Part shown: positions 11,348 through 23,300 of the stretch, piece by piece
How the letters are laid out: every line of letters begins with the position of its first letter
How positions within the stretch are numbered: the stretch's first letter is position 1
Assembly: GCA_027490225.1 (NCBI GenBank)
Contig: JAIXYK010000040.1
Location: 1-64,000 of the forward strand
Length of the DNA: 64,000 nt
Direction: 5' to 3'
Source of the DNA: Bacteroidota bacterium
Lineage (GTDB): Bacteria > Bacteroidota > Bacteroidia > M30B66
Made by a program: the position numbers and the translations under genes
Notes under the pieces: model-generated
Database searches by the model: none
Told to the model about the DNA's origin: nothing
Seen by the model: the letters and a program-made list of their open reading frames with translations, nothing else

Positions 11348-14300
11348 ATGGAAACAACTACTACACACAAAAGTATTTTCCGTGCTTTCAATTTAAACTT
11401 TAATAGCCAATGGTTTTTAAGGTTGTTTTTTATTTGTTTAACTCTTGTTTTTAGCCTTTATGCAAGTGCTCAAAGCACAACAGTTACTACTGGAAATTGG
11501 AATGTACCAGCTGTATGGGGAGGAACAGTCCCTCCTGCAGGTAACAATGCTGTTATTGCAAACAATGTTTCCATTACTTCAAACGTAACAATTAATGACT
11601 TAACCATTAATGCTGGAACTACATTAACAATGACAGGGGCTTTTACTTTAACTGTAAATGGGAGCTTAACTGTTAACGGAACTTTTGCAGGAGGTACAGG
11701 AACAGGGACAATTACTGTAGCGGGAAATACGGTTTTGAATGGAACTGGAGCTATAAATTTAGTTTCTGGTAGTTTTACCACAACAGGAACAACTACTCTT
11801 AATGGTACATCTTCAATAAATGATGCGACCACTGCAGGTACAAATACTTTTACTGGTTTATTAACTATAAATTCAGGAACATCATTTACAAATACTGCAA
11901 ATGCACCAACTTACATTTTTGGAGGCGGTATAACAAACAACGGAACTTTCAATAAAGTTGGAACAGGAGCAGTAGCGCTTAATGGAGCAAATGCAATTGG
12001 TGGAACTTCAGCTTTGAACATCCCAGGTACTGTAACAATTACTGGGAATAAAACAATGGATAACACTGGTGGTCTTACATTTCCTGGAAATGTGACTATA
12101 GCTGCAGCAACAACTTTTACAAATAACGGAACTGTGAGTATTACGGGTACATTAAATGGAGGAAATGCTGCAACTTCTATTTGGGTAAATGCAGCTAATT
12201 CCACATTAAACTATGCAAACACTGCTGCACCAATGGCCACTGGAGTGCTTACAGCTTCAGCTTCGCCAAACACTGTAAATTACAGTACAGGAGGACAAAC
12301 TATAGAGGGAGCAGATTATCATACGCTTACTTTAGGCGGATCAACAGTAACTAAAACTTTAAACGGAGCAACTACAGTAGCAAATGCATTTACTATTCCA
12401 TCAACAATTACATTGGCAAACAGCACATTCGCATTAACATTGCCCAACACCACAATTAATGGAGCATTAACTTTAGGCGCTGGGAATTTTACAGCTTCAG
12501 GAACAATTGCCAACAATGGAACTTTTACTGCTGGTGGAGGAACGGTTACTATCGCAGGAGCGATTACCAATGGAGGGACTTTCACTTTAGGGGCTGGAAA
12601 CTTTACAGCATCTTCTACATTTACAAATAACTCAACTTTTAACGATGGCAATGTTGGAGGTGTAAACATTTTTACTGGCCTTTATACAAATGCAGGAACA
12701 TTTACAAATATAACGAATGCTCCACTTGATTTTAGAGGCGGCCTAACCAATAACGGAACAATGACTGCTCCGGGAACTGGAACAATGACATTTTCTACCA
12801 ATACACAAACTATTACAGGAACCAACGCCATTACTTTTGCAGGACCAGTAGTAGTTGCATCTGCTGTTACATTTAACAATTCAGCTACATATAGTTTCTC
12901 ATCAACATTTACAACAAATGTTGGAGGTTCTGCTACTTTTGCAGGAACTGGAGCAACAACAATTACAGGAGCAACTGTCTTAAATGGTAATTTTACATTA
13001 AATGCTGGTGTGCCAATTACACATTCTGGAGCAGTAACTATTGGAGCTGGTACAAATTATCAAGCAAATGGAATTCCTACTATAAATGGCGCATTAACTG
13101 GAGTAAATGCTACTACTTCAATATTTACATTAGGAGCAGGTTTAACCTTAACATATTCTGCCGCTGCCGCGCCGATGGCAGGTGGAGTGTTGGATGCGTC
13201 TGCTACAGGAACCACTGTAAATTATTCAGGTGCAGCCCAAACTATTGCAGGCGGTATTTACAACAATCTAGTTTTAAGTGGCACTAACACAAAAACATTA
13301 GGAGGAAATACAACTGTAAATAATGCATTTACGATTTCCTCACCTATTACGTTATCAAACAGTACATTCTCTCTTACACTTTCAAATACAACTATTAATT
13401 CTGGTGGAATTTTAACTGGCGGTGCTGGAAGTATAATTGCAAACGGAACTGTAATAAATAATGGAACTGTTACGGCTGGTGCAGGTGCATTTACTGTTGC
13501 AGGAGCAATTACAAATGGAGGAACCTTTACTTTAGGCGCAGGGAACTTTACAGCATCTTCAACTTTTACAAATAACTCAACCTTTAACGATGCTAATGTT
13601 GGAGGTACAAATGTTTTCGCTGGACTTTACACAAATGCTGGAACATTTACAAATGCAGGAAATTCTCCACTTGATTTTAGAGGAGGCCTTACAAACAATG
13701 GAACAATGACAGCTCCTGGAACAGGAACGATGACATTTTCTACTAACGCTCAAACAGTTACAGGAACTAATGCCATTACTTTTGCAGGACCAGTTGTAGT
13801 TTCATCAGATGTAACCTTTGATAATACAGCTACATATACATTTTCTTCTACTTTTACCGTGAATGCAACTGGTTTAGCCACATTCACAGGTACAGGTGCT
13901 TCAACAATTGCAGGAATTTCTACCTTAAATGGGGATTTCACTTTAGATGCAGGAACCGCAATAACACAAACAGGAGCTGTAAACATTGGCAACAATACTA
14001 CATACCTTGCCAATGGTATTCCAACAATTGCAGGAGCTTTAACTGGAGCAACGGGAACATCGGTGTTTACATTGGGTGCAGGTTTAACTTTGGTATATAC
14101 GAATGCTGCAGCACCTATGGTGGGTGGTGTATTTGATGCATCTGCAACTGGTACTACAGTGAATTATGCCAGAAATGGCGACCAAACAATTGCTGGTGGT
14201 ATTTACAATAACTTAGTGTTAAGTGGAACCAGTAGTATAAAAACCTTAGGTGGAAATACTACAGTAAATAGTGCATTTACAATCCCTTCTCCAATAACAT

Positions 14301-17300
14301 TTGCAAACAGTACATACTCTATTACACTTCCAAATACAACCATTAACTCAGGTGGAATTATAACAGGCGGTGCTGGAAATATTATTGCAAATGGAACTAT
14401 ACTTAATAATGGAACTCTTACTGCAGGTGGAGGAACATTTACAGTTGCAGGATCAATTACCAACAATGGAACTTTTACGGCTGGTGCTGGTGCATTTACC
14501 GTTGCAGGAGCAATTACAAATGGAGGAACTTTTACTTTAGGTGCAGGGAACTTTACAGCATCTTCAACTTTTACAAATAACTCAGCCTTTAACGATGGGA
14601 ATGTTGGAGGTACAAATGTTTTCGCTGGACTTTACACAAATGCGGGAACATTTACAAATACAGGAAATTCTCCACTTGATTTTAGAGGCGGCCTTACAAA
14701 CAATGGAACAATGGCAGCTCCTGGAACTGGAACAATGACATTCTCAACCAACACTCAAACTGTATCAGGAACAAATGCCATTACTTTTGCAGGACCGGTA
14801 GTAGTTTCATCAGATGTTACATTTAATAATACTGCAGCTTATGGTTTCTCTTCAACCTTTACAACTAATGTTGGAGGTTCTGCCACTTTTGCAGGAACTG
14901 GAGCAACAACAATTACTGGAGCAACCATCTTAAATGGTAATTTTACATTAAATGCTGGTGTTCCGATTACACATTCTGGAGCAGTAACAATTGGAGCAGG
15001 TACAAATTATCAAGCTAATGGTATTCCTTCAATTGTTGGAGCATTAACTGGTTTGAATGCAACTACTTCAATATTTACATTAGGTGCAGGTTTAACTTTA
15101 ACATATTCAAATCCTGCCGCTCCAATGGTTGGTGGTGTACTAGATGCATCCGCTGCTGGAACCACTGTAAATTATGCCAGAAATGGAGACCAAACCATTG
15201 CAGGAGGTATTTACAATAACTTAGTGCTAAGTGGAACCAGTGGTATAAAAACCTTAGGTGGAAATACTACTGTAAATAATGCATTAACAATTCCAGCAGT
15301 TAATACACTTGCTTTAGCTGGGTTCGACTTTACAGCTTTAAGCACTATTTCAAACAGTGGAACATTTAATGATGCCGCTGCTGCTGGTATAAATATAATA
15401 ACAGGTTTGTTTACAAACACAGGTACTTTTTCTGCCAGTAACAATCCTTCTTTTGAATTTAGAGGAGGTTTAACAAACAATGGTACTATGACCGGTACAA
15501 GCGGAGGAACTTATTCTTTTACCACTAACCCACAAACAATAACAGGTAGTAATGCTATTACTTTTGTTGGACCAGTTGTAGTTTCTTCTGATGTAACTTT
15601 TAACAATACAGCCACATATACTTTCTCAAGTACTTTTACTAATACAGGTATTGTTAATTTCACAAATACAGGAGCTGTAATTTTTACTGGTATAGCTACT
15701 ATTAACGAAGCTTTTACTGGGGCAGCCGGAAAGACATTAACTCATAATAATGCCGTTACAATAGGTGCAAATACAACTTATACTTGTAATGGTACTTCAA
15801 CAATTTCTGGGGTTTTATCTGGAGCTAGTGCGAATGCAATTTTTTCATTAGGTACAACTGGAACTTTAAACTATTCTAACGCCACTGCACCTATGGCTAC
15901 GGGGCAATTAGATGCTGTAGCAACAGGCTGTACTGTTAATTATTCAGGAGGAAATCAAACTGTTCAATCTTCTACATATTATAATTTAGGATTTACGGCA
16001 ACTGGTACTAAAACTATTCCTGATGTTTCAGTTTTAGGTAACTTTATTAGGACTGCAGGCACACCAAGTTTTGTAGCAAACTCTGTGGTGTCTTTTAAAG
16101 GCGGCGACAATGCAACAATCAGCTTTAATAACTTAGGAGTGTCTTTTCAAAACTTAGTAGTTGATAAAGCTTTATCTGCAACAGTAACAATTGTTCCTGG
16201 TGGTGCAGTTACAACATCTTGTATCTCACTTTCAATTCCAAATGGTACACTAAACTTAGGAACTACTGCCACAACTTTTAATGTTACTGGTGATTTTACA
16301 GGAGCAGGTGGATTTAATATGAGCGGTGGAACGCATACTGTAAATTTAACCGGCGTAAATAACTCAATTGGCACTTTAACTTCGGCAGGTCCCGCACTTG
16401 GAACAATAGTATATAACAGAGCTGGAAATCAAAACATGATTGCCTCTCCAAACTACAGAAATGTTACTCTGAGTGGTTCTGGAACTAAAAATCTTTCAGG
16501 CGCAATGACAGTAAATGGAGCTTTAAATTTAAGTACAAACTTATTTTTAAACTTAGGTGGTTCTGATTTAACTTTAACTCCTACTGCAACATTAGCAGGT
16601 ACATTCTCTGCTTCAAGAATGATTTTGACGGATGGTACAGGTAACTTTATTAAACAAGGAACTACTAACGCGCATTTTACTACAAATATACCTGCAGGTC
16701 TGTTTCCTTTAGGTGGAGTAGGTGGATTGTATACACCATTCACAATAAGCTCATTGTCGGCTACTTATACTGGTACGGCAGCAATTTCAGTTAGAGCAGT
16801 TCCTTTACGTCAACCAAATGTACCTTATTTTAATAATGCGCTTTCAAAATATTGGAAAATAGAAACAACTAATATTTCAGGAATTTCAGCAAATGCATCT
16901 TTTGTTTATATGCCTTCTGAAGCTCCTTTACCAATTGGATTATATGAACCAAGAGTATGGAACGGTACTTCTCTAGCTGCCGTTGCAGGTCCTTCAGCAG
17001 CCGGAGCAAATCCTTTTTCTACAACAGCTACAACTTTTTTAGCTGGAGAATGGACTGCAGTTGACCCAACAATTAGAACAACACTATATTCTTATCAATC
17101 TGGAGATTGGTCTGACTTAAATACATGGACAACAGATCCTTCTGGTTCTACGTTAATTTCTTCTATCATTCCGGGAGCTGGAGATCAGGTAGTAATATTA
17201 TCGGGAAGAACTGTAAATACAGCTGTTGCAAGAACTATTGGGCAAATTGAAATTGAGGATGGAGGTATTTTAGATTTAGGGACAACTACTGGTCATAATT

Positions 17301-20300
17301 TAGGAACCGTTAGTGGAGAAGGAAGACTTCGTTTGCAAACCACTACATTCCCAACAGGAAATTTCGCTGCATTCTCAGCTGCAACAGGCGGGACTGTAGA
17401 ATATTATAATTTACCTGGAGGTCCTGCAAATGTGCTTTCTAACACACAATTGGTATACAATAATTTAGAGTTTACAAATTCCACAGGAACTAATTACACT
17501 GTGAATACAAATTCTGATTTAACCATTAATGGGAATTATTTGTCAAACAGAACATCTGGTGATATTATAGTTAACATCGGAAACCTTGCCACTTCTTGGT
17601 CATTAGTATTTAATAAAAATGTTACAATAAATGCTGGTACAACCTTAAAAGCTGCAAATTACAATGCAACACATGATGTTACAATACATGGTAATTTAAG
17701 TGTTGATGGAACACTAAATTTTACAAATGGAGCGGCAAATGTAAATTCAACTACAGGTGCTATTACTGTTCTTTTTAGAGGTGCTGTTGCCAATACTACA
17801 GCAACTTTCGGAGCTGGATCCTCTGTTAAGTTTTACGATTTTACTGTTACCAAAAATGATGGTTTTGAATTGTTTGTAAGTTCTTCTCCTTCAGCAACTG
17901 TATTGTTCCACGGACGAGGTGATGTTTTAACTGTAACAGTTGGAACCTTAAGATTAGGTGCTAATTTAACCATTCCTGCTCTTGGTGATGGCGTAGGTAA
18001 TTATGATTTGGGAGCTCCGGGAGTACTTCCTGTTTTATGGATAGATGGAGCTAATGTAACTTGCACAGCATCAGGCGCTATAGTGCCATACGGTACATTT
18101 AAAATATCTTCAGGCTCTTTCACATTTACAGTAGGTCAAGCCGCTGTGGTTGTTAGAGAGTCAGGTTTATTCCAAATTGATGGAGGAACAGTAAATATGA
18201 ATTTATTTAGAACCTCTACTACTGCTGTTACTCACAGAGGTTCGTTTGTTATGAATGGAGGAACACTTTCATTAAGCGGAAGTACAAGTTCAGAAATGAA
18301 TTTCTATGCAATATTATCTTTACCTTATCCTGAAAATGTATTTAAAATGACTGGTGGTGTTATAAATATTACCAGGGTAAATACAGGCAGTATTACTGTA
18401 AACGGAGGTATTATGATAGCATCAGCTCCTCAAAATTACGATGTAACCGGTGGGACATTAAACGTGAACGTTACCGGAAATCAAAATTTTGATATCACTT
18501 CTACCGCGCCTTTTTACGATTTGAATTTAGGTCGCGTTTCAGCTGGCACAGGTCAAGTAAGATTGAATACGATGAATTGGTCGTATGATGGAAATGCAGG
18601 TAATACTGCAACAATATCTGGTCAACCATTAACGGTGCTTAATAACTTAAACGTAAATGCTGCTACAGCTTTAGTTTTTAACACAAATGGTTTTAATTTA
18701 AATGTTGGTAGAAACTTTAACCTAAGCTCAGCAGCAACATCATTAACGACAGGTGCTAATACATTAACTTTTAACGGTAATACAGCACAAGCCTTTACTG
18801 TAAACGGAACAATTACAGCACCAGGTTTAAACAATTTAACAATTAACAAAGGAAGTGCGAGTACATTAACGTTAGCAGGTTCAGCTGCAACTATTACAGC
18901 TGCTGGAGCTTTAAATTTATTAAACGGAACACTTGCTGATAATGGTAAAACATTAAACGTTGGCGGTAATGTTATAAATAGTGCCACACACAGTGGAACT
19001 GGTAAAATTGTATTAAACGGTACAGCTATACAAACTGTTGGAGGAACTGGTAATGGTGTTTTCCAAAATTTAGAAATTGCAGGTGGCCCTGCTATTGTTT
19101 CTGCAACCAATACAATTAGAATAAATGGTAATTTGAATATGGCTACAAACCGTATCTTCAATATTGCAATTTATCGCTTAATGTTACAAGCAACATCAGC
19201 AATAACAGCTGTGCCAGGTGCATTTGGTGCATCAAGATTTATTGCAACTGATGGTTTTCAATCTGATGGAGGTATTGTAAAACCTTACAATTCTACTGCT
19301 GCATTCTTATTCCCATTTGGTACAGGAACTAATTACATGCCTGCAACTATTCAGTTTAGTGCGGCACCTAGTGCATATGGTACTATTGATGTTAGACCAG
19401 TTGCTGCTAAACAATTGTATGTAACCGATGCTCCTAATGCTATTACTGCATACTGGAAAGTTCGTCAAACTGGCTTTGCTGGTGTTCCCGCTAATTCAGT
19501 GAACTTAACATTTAATTATGGTACATTACCAGATAACTTAGCTTACATTCCTGGTTATTATAACTACCAATCTATTGCTTTTACTACAATTAACGATGTT
19601 ACGAAAGTAAACGAAACAACAAAAAATATTAGTTTCGACAACGTGAGTTACTTTAATGGTGATTTTACTGCAGGTACTTTGTCAGCATTCGGCGTTGTAG
19701 TTCCATATTATAGCCGTGCAAATGGTAATTGGAACAATAATACTACTTGGTCAAATGTTGGTTTTGGTGGCGCTATAGCACCAGGAATACCAAATGCATC
19801 AGTTCCGGTTTTTATTGGAGATGGGATTTCTTATTTCCATACAGTTACTGTAATAGCCAACAATACGGTTTCAGGTTCTTTAATTGTAGATGCAGGATCT
19901 GTTTTAATTTTAGGTACAACAACTGGACATAATTTTGGTGCATTGCCTTATGCTACTGCAGGAGGGGCTGGTACAATTAGAATTTCTTCTGCAACTCCGG
20001 TTGCAGAATTTCCTGCAGGTGACTTTGGGGTTTTCTTCACTGCAGAAGGAGGTACTACTGAGTATATAACTAATGGTACTTCATTTACATTACCTTTAGT
20101 AACAGCTGCCCCTACAAGTGCTCAAATTAGATCATATAAAAATCTAGTTCTAACTCCTTCCGTTGGTTTATCTATTAAGATGCCAAACAGAGATTTGGAA
20201 ATAATTCAGAATTTATTTATTACTGGGAATGCAGCTGGTGTTGCCCTGCTAAACGACGCTTCAGCAAAAACATTAACTGTTCGAGGCAATTTAAACCTTA

Positions 20301-23300
20301 CCTCTGGTATACTTAGATTTCCTGGAACATTTGCTCAGGCTGCTAGCGTAGAAGGTGATATTACAATAGGAACTAATGGAACTTTAGATGTGGATAATTC
20401 AGGAGCTGTTTCAAATTCAATCAACTTAACTGGAAATTTAACAGTTAATGGAGTAATTGACTTGAACAAAGCAAGTAAAGGTAATTTTACATTTATAGGT
20501 AATTTAGATAAAGTTATTACCGGTACGAATGGTTCTGCATCAGCATCATTTAACAATATTACTGTAAACAAAGGAGTAGGTCAAACTACACTTTTAAATG
20601 TTGATTTGGCAGGTGCATTTATTGCACCAACTAATAATTGGCTAACGCTTCAAAACGGAACTTTTAGACTATCTAAAGCTACTACTATTACTTTAACAGA
20701 TCAAGCTGCTACCAGCTTCTTGCTTCCTTCGGCTGCTATTTTATCTATTAACCATGCTTCTGCTGTGGTAAACGTTGCAATGGCAAATGCAGATAATGCA
20801 GAATTTATTTTGGCAGGAAAATTAGAAATGTTAAACGGTACAATGAATATAGGTAATACTGCAAATAACAGACACAATGACTTGGAATATGCAGCTACTG
20901 AAACACCAACTTTAGAAATCCGTGGAAACAGCCAATTAAATGTAAATGGACAAATAAGAAGAAGTGTAAGTGTATTACTTGGTTCATTAATTTACAACCA
21001 ACAAGACAATAGTACAGTGCTAGTTAGAGGTAAAAACCCTGGTGTTGCTGGTAACTTTAACTTAAATAGAGGGAAGTTCGAAATAACAAATCCAGGAAGT
21101 CAATTTAATATGAGTGGTAATGCTTTATTAATTGTTGATAGAGGTGGATTGGCAAGTGGTATATATGGAGATGTATTTATTGATCCTTCAGCTTCTAATA
21201 TTACAGGTGGAGAGATTAGAGTAGGTACTTCACTAACCGCAGGCTCTGAAGGAACTTTCTTGTTTAATTCTACAGTTCCTTTATGGAATGTAACTGTAGA
21301 TGGAACAATTGCCGCCAAAACTCTTAGATTGTTAAATAACCCATTAATAGTGCAAAGAGATCTAGCTATTAGAGGTAGTTCTATTTTTAATGCTAATTCG
21401 TTAGATGTTACAATTGGTGAGGATTTAACAAACGAAAATCCTAATTCTGCAACTGGACTTAGTTTTGGTGGTTATCAAGTGATTAGTGCAAGTCAAGTTA
21501 CCACTCTAAATGGAACATTAAGTAATCAAACCATAACTGGTGCTGCTGGAAACCTAACAAACTTTGCAAATCTTGTTGTCAACAATACTTTTGCTACGGG
21601 TGCTTTAAATTTAGCTACAAATTCAAATATTCGTATAAATAACAATTTCAGTGCTTTGGCCGGAAATATAAACGGTGGATCAAATAATATAACAGTTCTA
21701 GGAAATACAGTTAACAATGTAAACATCAACAATACAGGTGCTGGATATTTTGTTTCAAATGGAACTTCACAACAAGTTATTTCTGGAAATGGACTTGGTA
21801 CTTTTGGAAACTTCAGAATTAACAATGCTGCAGGAATTGAAACATCAGTTCCATTGACTATTAGCGGAGATGTGAATTTTGTAAATGGTATTTTCTATAT
21901 CAATAATCATCTGTTAACATTAACAGAAACAGCTGCAATATCAGGTGTTACAAATGAAAGCAGAATGTTCAGATTAAATGGAGTACTGAGTGATGGAGGT
22001 GTTAGAAAGCTATACCCTGCTGCAGCACAAAATTTCACATTCCCAATCGGTATTACGTTGAAATATGCGCCCGTATCTATCAATGCAACAACTAATAGCA
22101 ATGCAGGATCGGTAACTATTAAACCAATAAACGTAAAACACCCTGCAACAACAGACCCTTTAGATAAAGAGTTAACTTTCTACTGGAATACATCTTCAAC
22201 GGGATTTGCGCCAAGCTCAGTATTTACCCATGTATATAATTATGTAAACTCAGATGCTGCAAACGGAATTGAAATTAACTACCGTGCAGGAAGATTCTTC
22301 AACAATGTTTGGTCACCTCAATTTGGTATACCAAGTACAGTGAATGCCGCTGCTAATACAATTACACTTTCTGGTGTGAATTATTTAAATGGAGATTACA
22401 CAGCTGGAGAACAAACGGAATTTGATCAATTACTTGTGTTCTATAGCAGAAATGCAACTTTAGGTGGAAACTGGAATGATCCAAATGCTTGGTCAACAGA
22501 CCAGATTTTACAGCACACTGGTCCAGCTGCAGGTACTTTCCCAACTTCTAATACAGTTGTTATTGCTGCTGGCCATACCATTGTTGGTAATACTAACAAC
22601 TTGAATGCACCATTGGCAACAATTAATGGAACATTGAATTTGAATAATTCAATTGGTCATAATTTCGGTACAGTATCAGGAACAGGAACAATAAGAATGA
22701 CTCCAACTGTTGCTAATCAATTTATTTTCCCTGGAGGTAATTACACAGCGTTTATAACTGCTGGTGGTGGAACATTCGAATACAGTTCAACTGCTACTGC
22801 TGCTTTACCTAGTCAAAGTATTTACAATAATGTATTGTTTACTGGTGCTGGTTCTAAAACTATGGCAAACACTGATTTATTGGTGAATGGAAACTTTACT
22901 GTAAACGCTGGTAATGTAGCAAACACTTTTAATAAGAACATTACCTTAAATGGTGATTACACAAGCTTACCAGGAACTGCTGGTTTTACAGTTGGTACTG
23001 GAACAGTTTCTATGGTTGGAGGGAACCAAACACTTTCAGGTTCAGCCAATTTCTATCGTTTAATCATAAATGGAGCAGGTGTTAAAACATTTAATGCATC
23101 TGTAACTGTAAGCAATGAGTTACAACTAAACAATGGTGTAATCGCCACCGGTTCTAATTCAGTTTCATTAAACGCGGCAGCAACAATCTTAGGTGGTTCT
23201 GCTACATCTTATGTGAATGGATTTTTACAACGATTCATTCCAAGTGCTACTTCTTCGAGGACATTCCCTATTGGAGACAACACAGCATATACTCCGGTAA

